NCBI GenBank assembly: GCA_036874045.1
Contig: CM072343.1
Span: forward strand, 3,058,001 to 3,122,000
Direction of reading: 5' to 3'
DNA: 64,000 nucleotides
Source: Cymodocea nodosa
Lineage: Eukaryota > Streptophyta > Magnoliopsida > Alismatales > Cymodoceaceae
The position numbers and the translations under genes are program-made. Under the pieces are notes generated by a model. It was not told the DNA's origin. It saw only the letters and a list, made by a program, of their open reading frames with translations, and searched no databases. Positions 1 to 12,234 of this stretch are shown in pieces. Positions within the stretch are counted from its first letter, which is position 1; each line of letters begins with the position of its first letter.

Positions 1-645
1 GTTACAAACATCCTTAGGAGATTTACACAGCTAACTATCCGAAAGGTTGAGAAAATCGGAAGGATATCTTGAAATATCTTCCTGAATGGTAACTTACCAT
101 ATTTGGGACTGGAATCTGATTAAGTACAGCAGAATACATCCATTGGAAGAAAAATATGATCGTTACACATGTTTAGTATATATACAAGATACAGACAACA
201 GAATTAGCTTAGCTTTTGCTCATACATATATTCACACCAAGCTCAACAGAAGAAAGCCTTAGAGATCAAATCATCTTCAACATTTATAGACTCAATTTCA
301 GAAGCTCATCACGCACTCAACTCTAATACTTTCAAGCTAGTGTTTACTGAAGTACACAGATCAAAACTTCAGAGAAAGATTGGTTGGAGCTACGACCAGA
401 AAGCTCAAGTGAATGGTTGGTTCTTGCTTTAACCTTAAAGCAATTGATTGTAAGTTTGTGAAATTTTAGTGAAGCCTAAGTATCCCTTGGGGGTGGACTA
501 GTCGTTAGTGGTGAACCACCTAAAATCTCTATGTGTTTTCCTTTCATCGTGTGCTTGCTAATTCTTTATATCATTCTACCATTAAAAAGCTAAGAAACAA
601 ATTATTACCATTCACCCCCCTCTAGTAATCCATAAGGTCCTAACA
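1..645 (+). repeat. Partial 5' LTR of Copia A
   Basis: Right half of the 5' LTR, ending in CCTAACA at 645. It aligns with 6334-6977. A TATA-like stretch (TATATATAC) lies near 176-185, with ACAGACAACAG just downstream, the probable start of R. The U3 palindromes seen in the full 3' LTR are mostly outside the window here. Confidence 0.93.
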
Positions 646-647
646 AT

Positions 648-664
648 TGGTATCAAAGCAAGGT
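648..664 (+). other. Primer binding site of Copia A
   Basis: TGGTATCAAAGC follows the LTR end by two bases. This is the usual plant Copia primer site, complementary to the 3' end of initiator Met-tRNA (TGGTATCAGAGC in most elements). It fixes the LTR/internal boundary. Confidence 0.9.
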
Positions 665-697
665 TGATCTCGTTAATAGATTTAACTATCTGAGATC

Positions 698-2190
698 ATG
701 GCTTTCCACACTATAAAGGGTCAGAATATCCATCAACCTCTCCTCTTTGATGGTAGCAATTATAGCTACTGGAAAAATAGGATGGAGTGCTTTCTCAAGA
801 GTACAGATGCGAAACTTTGGAGAATGGTTGTATATGGTACACCAATTCCAGTCAGTCATGAAAGTGACTGAACTGAGGAGGATGAAAGATTCATCCAAAT
901 GGATGCTCGTGGGCTTAATTCCATTTATTGTGCACTAACTAGTGAACAGTATAATAAAATATCAGCTTGTAAATTCTCTCATGAAGCTTGGAAGATCCTT
1001 CAAATTACATATGAAGGAACCAACTAAGTTAAAGATACTAAAATCAGCATTTTGTTAAGAAAATATGAATTATTCAAAATGCTTGAAAAAGAAAGTATTA
1101 CTGAAATGTTTTCTAGATTCACAAAAATTGTGAATGAACTAAGAGGCCTTGGAAGGAGTTTTTCTAATCGTGAACAGGTACAAAACATCCTAAGAAGCTT
1201 GAGAGTTGAATGGAAGTAGAAATCTACTTCCATACAAGATTCAAAGGATCTGAACAACTATTCAGTTGAAGATCTGTTGGGAAATCTTCTAGCCCATGAA
1301 GTCCAAATGAAGGAATGGAAAGAAGAAGAAGGAGTCACTAAAAGAAAGGTTGAGAAAAAGAAAGAACTAGCCTTTCCTTCAATAGAAGACCAACCAAGCT
1401 CGGATGAGGATGAAGTGTTACTACTAGCCAGAAATTTCAAAAAGATGATGAGACAAGGAGGCAAAACCAGCTCCTCAAGATCAAAAGTCCCTACATGCTA
1501 CAAGTGCAAGAAACTAGGACACATTCAACTTTACTATCCTTTTCGACAGGAGGAGGACAAACAAAAATGGAAGAGGAAGAATAAGAAGATAATGGCTTTG
1601 AAAGTCACATGGGATGATAGTAGTTCATCCAGCAGCTCATCAGACTTAGATGAAGAGACATCTGCAAATGTGTGCTTTACTGCACAAGAGGTATGCTCTA
1701 CATCTCCCTATTGCTCAGAAATGAAAATGATGATGTAGATATAGATAGTCTTCTCCGTATAGTAGATAACTTATATGTAAAATGTAAGAAGTATAAGAAA
1801 GAATTAAAGAGTTTAAATTCCTATCTAGAAGATGTTTTTGCTGAATTAGAAAAAGCCCTAGTTGATAATAGGGAATTAAAAACTAAAATGGATAGCTATA
1901 GTTGTAAAAATTTTGATCTAAAAGAAGAAGATAAGAATCTACTATCTGAAGTTACTGATTTAAAGAAAACTGTATGTAAATTTACTAAAGGTGAAAACAG
2001 TTTACACAAAATCATAGGATCCCAAAGAATAGGAAGAAGTAAATTTGGCCTAGGGTATGCTGTACCACAGGAAACTTCCTACTGTGGTGGAAAAATTAGA
2101 TCTTATAGAGATGGCACAACTATTTTTGTCATTAAGAAGATATCTACTTCTATATGGCTACCAAAAGGTAACAGGTTCAATATATAAAGG
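698..2190 (+). pseudogene. gag region of Copia A (fossil)
   Basis: Starts at an ATG 33 bases after the primer site with MAFHTIKGQNIHQPLLFDG, the standard N-terminus of Sirevirus/Tork gag (UBN2-type capsid). A cysteine/histidine zinc-knuckle region lies near 1495-1540 and is followed by lysine-rich and serine-rich stretches (S runs near 1620-1650). From about 1740 to 2100 the reading is lysine/glutamate/leucine rich and coiled-coil-like, as in the long C-terminal gag of Sireviruses. The region is broken in a few places. In an intact element it would form the cytoplasmic particle. Confidence 0.85.
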
Positions 2191-2248
2191 ACTAACACCG
2201 ATGAACCCAAGAAAATATGGGTACCAAAAGTCTTAATTTCAACATGAT

Positions 2249-5200
2249 TTGCAGGACTGCATGGACAAGAAAGCTCAAACGTCCAAGTGGATTATTAATA
2301 GTGGATGCTCAAAGCATATGACAGGTAAGAAAAGATTTCTGGAATCTGTTAAATCAATAAATTCAAGATCTGTTAAGTTTGATAACAATGAAAAATGTAG
2401 AATTACTGCCATAGGAAATGTTGCATCTAAAAATGAAAAAATAGAAAATGTCTTACATGTAAATGGTTTAAAACAAAATCTGCTAAGTGTAGGTCAATTA
2501 TGTGACAAAGGTTACAGTATACTCTTTACTACAGAAAACTATTTTATATTACAACAGGATACACATAAAATCAAATTTACTAGAAATAGAAATAATTCAA
2601 TTTATGCTTTGGAATTTTCGTGTGATAATATATCTAGTGATGCATGTTTAGTTACTTCTAATGAAGATGAATGGTTATGACATAAAAGATTAAATCATGC
2701 GAACATGAGACTCCTAAGAGAATTGACCAAACATGATCTTGTTAGAGGTGTGCCTAAGCTCAAATTCAAGAGAGATAAATTATGTAGTGACTGTACTATT
2801 GGAAAACAAAAGAAATCGGCACACAAGAGTATTGAAAACATTGCCACATGTCAATCATTAGATCTATTGCATATGGACCTGTTTAGTCCTACATAGACAA
2901 CTAGTTTAGGAGGAAGAAAATATACCTTAGTGGTAGTTGATGATTATACAAGATTCACTTGGGTTATTTTCTTAACACACAAGAATGAAGCCTGCTATGA
3001 ATTCAAACATCTCTGTATTAGAATTCAAAATGAAAAAGAATCGATTGTGAAGAAGATCAGAAATGATCATGGAGGTGAATTTGAAAATTCTGAATTTGAA
3101 GAATTATGCAATTCCTTTGGCATACTGCATGAATTCTCATGTCTAAGAACTCGTACACAGAATGGAGTTGTAGAAAGGAAAAATAGATCAGTACAAGAAA
3201 TGGCAAGGACAATTCTTAATGCATCTGATCTACCAAAGTCTTTATGGGCTGAAGCTGTAAATACTGCATGTTACTCTATAAATAGAAATCATCTTAAACC
3301 TATCCTGCATAAGACACCTTTTGAATTTTGGTATAGTAAAATACCAAATGTTGGATATTTCAAAGTCTTTGGATCAAGATGTTTTGTGCTTAATACTAAG
3401 GATTAAAAGGACAAATTTGATGCAAAGTCTGATCCAGCTCTACTTGTTGGATACTCTTCGAGAAGCAAGGCTTACAGGGTCTATTTTGAACATGAAAGAA
3501 GAGTAGTAGAGTCAATGAAAGTATCCTTCGATGAAGACATGGTAGGAAAATTGAAGAAGCTAAAAATAGACAGTGAAAGTGAATCAATAAATCAGAAAAT
3601 TCCTTAGAAAGGATAGTTCAACACTACCTACACCTACTGTGACAGAAAAAGCATGGAAGACAAAGTTTGGACATCTCATTGGACAAATTATTAGGAATAT
3701 AAATCAAGGTGTTCAAACAAGAAGCAAAATTCAAAATATTTGTAACTATTGTGCTTTTGTGTCTGAACTTGAACCTTCAACAATTGAAGAAGCCTGCAAT
3801 GATGAATACTAGATCATGGTCATGCAAGAGGAACTAAATTAGTTCAAGAAAAATGAAGTCTGGAATTTAATTGAAAGGCCCATCAAAAAATCAATTATTG
3901 AAACTACATGGGTGTTTAAGAACAAACTTGATAATAATGGCAGTATTATCAGAAATAAAGCTAGACTTGTTGCTCAGGGATACAACCAACGAGAAGGAAT
4001 CGACTATGAAGAAACTTTTGCACCTGTTGCAAGACTTGAAGCAATTAGAATGTTGCTTGCCTTTGCAAGCAATATGAAAATCAAGCTTTATCAGATGGAT
4101 GTTAAAAGTGCATTTCTTAATGGCATTCTGCAAGAAGAAGTATATGTAGAACAGCCACCAAGTTTTGAAGATGAAGAAAGACCAAACCATGTATACAAAC
4201 TGAATAAAGCTCTCTATGGTTTGAAGCAAGCACCATGTGCATGGTATGATAAACTAAAAAGTTTCCTTCTTGAGAATCAATTTAACATAAGAACTGCAGA
4301 CAACACTTTATTTATCAAATCAGAAAGTTCTCATATGTTAATTATTTAGATCTACGTGGATGATATCATTTTTGGTGCTACACATGAGAAACTATGTCAT
4401 GATTTTCAAATCTTAATGAAGAATGAATTTGAGATGTGTCTTATGGGAGAATTAAAATTCTTTCTAGGATTACAAATTCATCAACTTCAGCATGGCATTT
4501 TCCTTAATCAAGAAAAATTTTGCAAAGAGATTCTCTTAAAATTTGGTATGGATAAATCCAAAGCAGCAAGTACTCCCATGAACTCAAATGAAAAACTTGA
4601 TAAGGACATCACTGGCATTTCAGTAGATCAAAAGAAATACAGAGGCATGATTGGATCACTTCTATATCTAACAGCCAGTAGACCAGACATAATGTTCAGT
4701 GTTTGTGCTTGTGCAAGATATCAAGCCTCTCTAAAAGCATCACACTTAAAAGTAGTTAAACGTATATTTAAATATCTACAGGGTACCAAAGATTTTGGCT
4801 TGTTTTATTCTTCACAGAATCATTTGATATTAGCAAGATATAGTGATGTAGATTATGTAGGATGCAAATCAGATCGAAAAAGCACCAGTGGGACATGTCA
4901 GTTACTTGGTCATTCACTTATTTCTTGGTTCAATAGGAAACAAAACTCTATAGCTCTATCCACCATTGAAGTTGAATATATGGCAGTAGGCCTATGTTGT
5001 GCACAGATTTTATGGATACAACAAACTCTAGCAGATTATAAGCTAAATTTTCAAAATACCATTATTTACTATGAAAGTAGTAGTGTCATCAATCTCTCCA
5101 AAAATACAGTTCTACACTCTAGAGCAAAACATATCGAGATTAGGCACCACTTTCTAAGAGACCATGTTGAAAAATGTCATATTTCCTTAAAATATGTCTC

Positions 5201-5290
5201 TACTAAAGAACAACTTGCAGATATTTTCACCAAACCATTATCTGAATTTGCATTTAATCATATTAGATGAAATTTAGGGATTTGCTCTTT
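2249..5290 (+). pseudogene. pol region of Copia A: PR, INT, RT, RNase H (fossil)
   Basis: Copia order is clear. Protease: SGCSKHMTG near 2300. Gag-pre-integrase/HHCC zinc region near 2690-2850. Integrase core: VVDDYTRFTWV near 2930 and NGVVERKNRS near 3160. [22 protein letters not shown] near 3965, [10 protein letters not shown] near 4096, catalytic YVDDI near 4353. RNase H: STSGTCQLLGHSLISWFNRK near 4880, ending in LADIFTKPL near 5215-5240. The last part from 4356 to 5270 is open for about 300 codons; elsewhere the region is broken. Integrase before RT places it in Copia. Confidence 0.9.
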
Positions 5291-5659
5291 ATATGATTTA
5301 TAATTTCATATCTCTCTACTCTCCAACCTCACAACTAGGAGCTTGTTCTACTAACATCTCTGTTTCTGCAGCAACTTAGTCATTCTTTTGATAATCAGCT
5401 ATAATTGCTCCACCAAGTCAGTATCTTACTTCTCACTCCTTTTGACAATCGACAAAAAAGGGGGAGAAAGATCATATTTTGGAAGCAGGCTGTAGTAAAA
5501 TAGGGGGAGAAACTCAAGGGGAGTAATCTTAGAAAAATAGGGGGAGTTTCTAAATTTTATTATTCTGTATTCCTTGTGTGCCTTTCTGTATAGATATATA
5601 AGGAGAGAAATACATGTAATATATTGTAAGGTTTTTGCCATTATCAAAAAGGGGGAGAT
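5271..5659 (+). other. 3' spacer with repeated polypurine tracts, Copia A
   Basis: Non-coding. AAAAAGGGGGAGAAAG near 5454, AATAGGGGGAGAAAC near 5500, CAAGGGGAG near 5517, AATAGGGGGAGTTTC near 5540, then the LTR-adjacent AAAAAGGGGGAGAT ending at 5659. Repeated GGGGGAG tracts in this place are a known mark of Sireviruses. Only the last abuts the LTR and would prime plus-strand synthesis. Confidence 0.85.
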
Positions 5660-6977
5660 TGAAAGGACCTTTAGATTTCGATAATGCAAAAATCAATGTG
5701 AGGTTTTAAATTGTATTTCTCAGGTTTAATAGTTAGCAAGAGAGTAGAAGTTGATACAGATAGTTCAAAGTTTGCTGCAAGTGATAAAAAGGATTTTGGA
5801 AAGTTACTAGGCTTAAATATCTGAAAGGTAGTATAAAGTAGTAGTAATACAATCAGATAGTTAGAAGATTAAGTATCTAATAGTTAGAAGGTTTTCGGAG
5901 AGTTAGAAAGATGGATGTATGAAAATCAGAAAGTTACTAGAGTTAACTATCCAAAATCTTGAACAATTTCGATGAGTTAGAGGAATAACTACCCGAAGCT
6001 TAAGTCATTGAATTTCCCATGTGCAGAAATCCAAATAGAAGCTTAAAAAGAAAATCAAAAAGTTGTTGGAGTTAACTATCCAAAATCTTGAAGCGTTTCG
6101 GTGAGTTACAGGTATAACCATCCAAAACTTAAGTCAATCTATTATACATGTGCTGAATTAAATAAAGCAGTCAAAAACTTAATGAAGGATTTCGGAGGAT
6201 TACTGTAGCTAACTATTTGACAGTTAAATAACAGTTCAGTAAATTACAACTACAAGTATCCGATTGAATGACAGCTCTCATCGTACGATCTGAAATCCTA
6301 CATGGTAGAAAGACTTAAGTGATTCTTCGGTGAGTTACAAACATCCTTCGGAGAGTTACACAGCTAACTATTTGAAAGGTTGAGAAAATCAGAAGGATAT
6401 CTTGAAATATCTTCCTGAATGGTAACTTACCATATTTGGGACTGAAATCTGATCAAGTACAGCAGAATACATCCGTTGGAAGAAAAATATGATTGTTACA
6501 CATGTTTAGTATATATACAAGATACAGACAACAGAATTAGCTTAGCTTTTGCTCATACATATATTCACACCAAGCTCAACAGAAGAAAGCCTTAGAGATC
6601 AAATCATCTTCAACATTTATAGACTCAATTTCAGAAAATCATCACGCACTCAACTTTGATACTTTCAAACTAGTGTTTACTAAAGTACACAGATCAAAAC
6701 TTTAGAGAAAGATTGGTTGGAGCTACGACCAGAAAGCTCAAGTGAATGGTTGGTTCTTGCTTTAACCTTAAAGCAAGTGATTGTAAGTTTGTGAAAGTTT
6801 AGTGAAGCCCAAGTATCCCTTAGGGTTGGACTAGCCGTTAGTGGTGAACCACCTAAAATCTCAATGAGTTTTCCTTTTATCGTGTGCTTGCTAATTCTTT
6901 ATATCATTCTACCATTAAAAAGCTAAGAAACAAATTATTACCATTCACCCCCTTTGGTAAGCCATAAGGTCCTAACA
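5660..6977 (+). repeat. 3' LTR of Copia A
   Basis: 1318 bases, TGAAAGGACC ... GGTCCTAACA. U3 (5800-6340) is packed with short motifs of the type CGGTGAGTTACAGGTATAAC and GTTAACTATCC, the same palindrome class as in Copia D and the Athila-like LTRs but more decayed. CCATGTGCAG here matches CCACGTGCAG in Copia D, as expected for CpG loss. TATA-like TATATATAC lies near 6510. The LTR end directly abuts element B. Confidence 0.92.
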
Positions 6978-7540
6978 ATCTCATTTGTGGAATTACGGTT
7001 AACTCCATGAACTAAGTCCATGGACTTAACTACAGTACTCCATTGAGTTATAGTTAACTCAACGAGGTAAGTTCATTAAGTAATCTTAGACTCAACGGAG
7101 TAAGTTCGTTGAGTTAAGCGTAACTTAATGGACTTCCCGTAAAGTTATATCTAATAAAAATACTTAAAATAATAATTTTTTCTTCGGTCAAGACCGAAGA
7201 GTTTCTGATCTAATCGATCTTACTTTTTCCATACTTTAAAATTTTTCGGTCAAACCGTTATATTCCTCGGTTGAACCAAAATTAAATATATATATATATA
7301 TATTTCCTACCGGTTGAACCGATGCTATGCTTCGGTAAAATCAACATTTTTACTAAATATAATATATAGATTTTTTTATGTTTTTATGTTTCAGTCAGAC
7401 CGATGGATCTTGTCGATTGAACCGCAATGATTTTTTTCTTTTAAAATGTGCTTCAATAAAACCGATAATTCCTTTCGATTTAACTATGACTATGTTTAAA
7501 TAAGTTTTTTTTTATATTAAAAAAAATGATTTCTTATTAA
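6978..7540 (-). repeat. Post-integrase spacer of B: hairpins and CGGTT arrays
   Basis: Non-coding. 6990-7140 holds at least three GTTGAGTTA/TAACTCAAC-type inverted repeats, including stem variants with CCATGGAC arms. 7170-7480 holds repeated CGGTTGAACCG-like palindromes (for example near 7308 and 7415) spaced about 60 bases apart, and a TA microsatellite near 7290-7312. The same layout recurs at 16060-16575, 40540-41060 and 53775-54330 on the plus strand. Confidence 0.8.
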
Positions 7541-8880
7541 GTAAAGCTCGAGTAGTCTTCTACTCTTACTTCTTCTATAATTCCAAAAGAACTTTTTGGT
7601 ATTTTCAAAATAGGTCTAAGTCTTTATCCATTTACTTTAAATATATTCTGATTTGTAGGATTTTCAATCTCAATAGCTCCATAGGGATAAATATTTCGAA
7701 CTATGTAAGGTACTGCCCATCTAGATCTTAATTTTCTTGGATGGTTATGGAGTCTAGTCATGTAAAGATATACTTCTTGTCCAATTTCAAAGGTTTTTGG
7801 AATAATTTTCTTGTCATGCCAGAACTTCATTTTCTCTTTTTCTCTTACAGTTTTTGAATAAGCTTCATTCCTAAATTCTTCTAATTCAATCAGTTGTATT
7901 TTTCTATTTTCAGCAGCTTGATTTAAATTAGTGTTCAGAGTTTTTAATACCCAATAAGCTTTATGTTCAATTTCAGTTGGTAAATGACAACTTTTTCCAT
8001 ATACTAGCCTAAAAGGTGACATACCTAAGCTTGTCTTATAAGCAATTCTATAAGCCCAAAGTGCATCTATCAATCTATTAGCCCAATCTGTTCTAGTAAG
8101 AGTTACTACTTTTTCTAAGATTAACTTAATTTGTTTGTTGGCACTTTCTACTTGTCCACTTGTTTGCAGATGATATGATGTTGCAATTTTGTGGTTTACT
8201 CCATATTTCTTCATTAAGGTTTCAAAACTTCTATTATAGAAATGAGTTCCTCTATCACTGATAATAGCTTTAGGTATTCCAAATCTGGCAATTATATTGG
8301 TTCTTATAAAATGTATTACCACTTTGTTGTCATTAGTTTTTATAGGAATAGCTTCTATCCATTTAGATACATAATCCACCCTCAATAATATATAATTAAA
8401 TTGATTAGACATAGGAAATGGACCCATAAAATCTATTCCCCACACATCAAAGATTTCAACTTCAACAATAGGATTAAGAGGCAGCATATTCCTCTTTGAT
8501 ATTCTTCCTATTTGTTGACATTTTAAACAACTTAAGCAATATTTATGAGCATCTTTGAATAGTGTTGGCCAATAAAATCCACATTGCAGAATTTTAGCAG
8601 CAGTTTTTCCTAAACCAAAATGCCTTCCACATGCTTGGTTATGGCAGAAAGACAATATGCTTTGATATTCAATTTCTAGAACACACCTCCTTAAAACCAG
8701 ATCAGGACATTTCTTAAATAAGTATGAGTCTTCCCAATAGTAATATTTTACTCTTGAAAAGAACAATTTCTTATCTTGTCTATTCCAATCCTTAGGTGTT
8801 AAACTAGTAACTAAGTAATTAACTATGTCTCTATACCAAGGCATTATTTTGATCGTCATTAATTGTCAATCAAGAAAATT
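7541..8880 (-). pseudogene. Integrase region of B (fossil)
   Basis: Open for 411 codons between 8859 and 7624. It has the HHCC zinc region (HNQACGRHFG ... CLSCLKCQQIG), then the DDE core: GIDFMGPF for the first D, ISDRGTHF for the second, and GQVESANKQI for the E. The downstream part (SLGMSPFRLVYGKSCHLP, FEIGQEVYLY) is the usual Gypsy C-terminal domain. Closest by eye to G's integrase at 52824-53774. This is the best-preserved pol domain of the family in the window. Confidence 0.9.
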
Positions 8881-9349
8881 ATCCTTAATTTTAATATTTG
8901 ATTTTTCTATTTGTAATCTTGATAAATGATCTGCTACTACATTCTCACAACCTTTTTATCTTTAATTTCTAGATCAAATTCTTGTAATAATAATATCCAC
9001 CGGATAAATCTAGGTTTAGTCTCTTTTTTTACTATTAGGTGTTTTAAAGCTGAATGATCTATGTATACTATCACTTTAGCTCCAATTAGATATGATCTAA
9101 ACTTTTCTAAGGCAAACACAACAGCTAACAGTTCTTTTTCAGTAGTTGTATAATTAACTTGAGCATCATTTAAGGTTTTGCTTGTATAATGAATCACTCT
9201 CGGAGATTTTTCTATCTTCTGTCCTAGCACTGCTCCTACAGCAAAATCAAATGCATCGCACATTAATTCAAATGAATGACTCTAATTAGGTGCGTGAATT
9301 ATAGGAGTTGAAATTAAGCTAGTTTTAAGCTTGAAAAATGCTTCTTTGC
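8881..9349 (-). pseudogene. RNase H region of B (fossil)
   Basis: Reads [15 protein letters not shown], then [39 protein letters not shown] and HSALKHL, the Athila RNase H signature. Upstream at 9290-9349 is the connection segment (KEAFFKLKTSLISTPIIHAPN). A solo Copia LTR begins at 9350 and separates it from the RT. Confidence 0.85.
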
Positions 9350-10906
9350 TGTTGAGTATTTTGTTTTGATGATGTGTGTTGAATGAAAATAATCATATTT
9401 GCTCAATTACTATTGCTTGTGAAAAGAAATGAAAATCATCAATTAATACAGAAAAAGCTCACTGACATAAATACTTGTCTATATTGGATCTGAAATTATA
9501 CTAAGTTAATAACTAGTCATTTCATTGCATTAATTTCTCATTTAACTAAACGTTAAGTTAACGTTTGTTTTTATTGAAAAGCATGATATGTTTTAAAGTT
9601 ATATCTTCTGTATCATGAACAGTGCACGTTTAGATAACTCGTTAAGTTAGAGTGTTATTTGTATAGAGGTCACGTGAGAACTCGTTAAGTTAGAGGCTTA
9701 AAGGTTAAAATATGTCACATGAGAACTCGTTAAGTTAGTGAGTAAAAGAAGAGACGAACTCGTTAAGTTAGTGTTATACACGTGGTGAAATTATAAGTTA
9801 CGAATGTTATATTGTATCACGTGAGGTGCTCATGTTTAACTCGTTAAGTTAGCATAACTAAATGTGTTGAGTTGCTACATTGAACACTAAGGCAATGCGT
9901 TAGGTTAGCATTATAAAACTTAAGTTGTTATTTTTGCACGTGGTAAAATTCTTATTCTGAAAACATTTGTTTATTACTAGTTCGTTGAGTTATCGTAACA
10001 CAACAGAGATGGTTCGTTGAGTTAGCGTAACACCACGAACTTAGTTCATTAAGTTAGCTATAGTACTTGTCACGTGAAATGGCACATGAGGAACTCATTA
10101 AGTTAGAAACGTTAAGTTAATATCTACTTGTATTACTCCTTTAGTTAACATTGAAGTAACGACTTCTTATTACACTTGATGAAAAATTTTGGGAGATAAA
10201 GTTTATTTTGTAGGAAATTTTTCAGAAATCCAAGACTGATGATTAAAGAAAATTCGAAATGTAAACGTGGGTCAGAATGTGTGTGTTTCGATGAAGGAAA
10301 AAGAAAAGACGTGAAGAAGTGGAAAATTGGTAGTGATTAAATGTGGAGGATATGCATGAAATGAAGATACAGTATAAAAGGCATAGAGTTCTCGTTGATC
10401 AAACTATCCCTACACATACAATGAAAAAATCTTTTCAAGGATCAAAAACACCTCTTCGGGGAAAAAAAAACTCTTAGGTGGAAGAAAGTTCAATGAAGCA
10501 TAAAAAGATAAAATTTACGTCACTAAAGATTTGAAATATCAGAAGTAAGTAAATTCAATGAAGTATAAAAAGACAAGATATTCGTCACTGAAGAATTGCT
10601 GAAGAAGAAAGAAGAAGAAGAAGAAGAAGAAAGATCTCAAATAAGGAGAAATGTTTTAAATTCCACAAATTAGTTTTCTCTGTTTGTAGTTATGAAATTG
10701 TATAGATGAAACATGGTATCGATATATAATTGCATCTACAATTTCTGAGGAGAATTGAATTGTATATTGTAATTGAAACCTTGAATAAAAATGATTTTAT
10801 GAAAACAATGTCTTGACTTGTTTTTAAGTATTGAAGTTTCAATTATAATCAAAAAAAATTGAAAAACAAAATTCACCCCCCTCTTGTGTAGCCATATGAT
10901 CCTACA
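9350..10906 (+). repeat. Solo LTR of the Copia C family in B
   Basis: 1557 bases, TGTTGAGTAT ... GATCCTACA, flanked by the 5-base TSD TTTGC (9345-9349 and 10907-10911). It matches the right-hand LTR of Copia C (35028-36634) read on the minus strand. U3 (9640-10140) contains about ten copies of an AACTCGTTAAGTTAG-like motif mixed with CACGTG boxes (near 9669, 9780, 9817, 9938). A GAA microsatellite lies near 10605-10632. No internal sequence remains, so it is the product of LTR-LTR recombination. Confidence 0.93.
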
Positions 10907-11860
10907 TTTGCAATTTTTATCAAAGTTGAATGGGACATCTTTTAATAGATTGGTTAAAGGTCTAGCTATTTTGCTAAAGTCTTTAATAAATCTTCTATAA
11001 AAACCAGCATGTCCTAGAAATGATCTAATATCTTTTACTGATTTAGGTTCTGGTAGATTAGAAATTACTTCTATTTTAGCTTTATCTACTTCCAACCCTT
11101 TCTTTGAAACAACATGCCCTAAGACTATTCCTTGTTTAACCATGAAGTGACATTTTTCCCAATTTAGAACCAGACTTTTTTTCACACAGCATTTTAATAT
11201 TTGGTCTAAATTGTTTAAACACACTTCATATGAAGTTCCATAAACAATAAAATCATCTATAAATATTTCTAAAAACTCTTCAATCATTCCAGTAAATATG
11301 CCCTACATACACCTTTGAAAGGTGGCTGGTGCATTGCATAATCTGAATGACATTCTCTTAAAAGCATAAGTTCCATTAGGACAAGTGAAAGTTGTTTTCT
11401 CTTGATCTTTTAATACTATTGGAACTTGGTTATATCCTGAATACCCGTCTAGGAAACAAAAATATTCTTACCCTGCTAATCTTTCTAGCATTTGATCTAT
11501 AAAAGGTAAGGGAAAATGATCTTTCCTAGTCACAACATTCAGCTTTCTATAGTCTATACACACTCTCCAGCCTGATTGAATTCTAGTAGGTATCAAGTCT
11601 TGACTTTCATTCCTAATAATTGTTAATCCTGATTTCTTGGGAACTACATGGATTGGGCTAACCCATGAGCTATCAAAAATCAGATAAATTATGTCATTAT
11701 CTAACCATTTCACTATTTCCTTCAAGACTATTTCTTTAAGGTTTGGATTTAATCTCCTCTCAGGAATTCTAACAGGTTTAGCATTCTCTTCTAAATATAT
11801 GTGGTGACAACATAAAGATGCACTTAACCCTTTTATATTGATCATAGTCCATCCTATTGC
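10907..11860 (-). pseudogene. Reverse transcriptase region of B (fossil)
   Basis: On the minus strand from 11845: SPIHVVPKKSG, GWRVCIDYRKLN, then RKDHFPLPFIDQMLERLAG. From 11287: the catalytic segment IFIDDFIVYG, then LVLNWEKCHFMVKQGIVLGH, VKDIRSFLGHAGFYRRFIKDF and PLTNLLKDVPF. This is a Ty3/Gypsy RT of Athila type. Broken in a few places, apart from the solo LTR. Confidence 0.88.
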
Positions 11861-12234
11861 TTCTTCATAAATTTTTACTACATCTTTTAATTTAGCAATT
11901 TGATCCTCTTTTAAATCTGAAGCAATAATGATTGGACATGTTCATTTTTCTTCCAGAAATATATAGGTTAATTCAGGAGGTAAAGGTTTTAATTCTAAAT
12001 GTTGCCCATCAGAAGCTAGAGCTCCTAATTGAACATCATCATTTTCTAAATTAATTTCTTCCTGATCTCCTTCTATATTTATGCTTTCACTTTCTCTAAA
12101 GTTTCAGAATTGAGTTGCCTATTTAATTCTTCTTGAATCACATCATCTAACATATCTCCTTCATCCTCTAAAAAGTCTATGGTATGTAAGGACATTCCTA
12201 ACTCCTCAAACTTTTCTAGTTTATAAATATTTAA
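11861..12234 (-). other. Protease-RT linker of B
   Basis: Minus-strand remains of the acidic, poorly conserved stretch before RT (KLEKFEELGMS, FLEDEGDMLDD). No protease motif can be seen. It passes straight into LTR sequence at about 12235, so the segment that normally lies between LTR and RT (primer site, zinc-knuckle ORF, protease) is absent. Confidence 0.6.

Larger units (their letters stand above)
1..6977 (+). mobile_element. Copia element A (Sirevirus-like), left end outside window
   Basis: LTR retrotransposon in Copia order: LTR, Met-tRNA primer site, gag, protease-integrase-RT-RNase H, polypurine tract, LTR. The 5' LTR is cut by the window edge; its 645 bases match the last 644 of the 3' LTR with roughly 4-5% difference by eye, so it is a fairly old insertion. 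Several GGGGGAG tracts before the 3' LTR and a long gag are typical of Sireviruses. Its right end abuts the integrase-side spacer of Athila-like element B, so A was inserted into B; the right flank begins ATCTC, but the left TSD copy is not visible. The element is broken, with something like ten interruptions of its reading frames. Confidence 0.92.
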
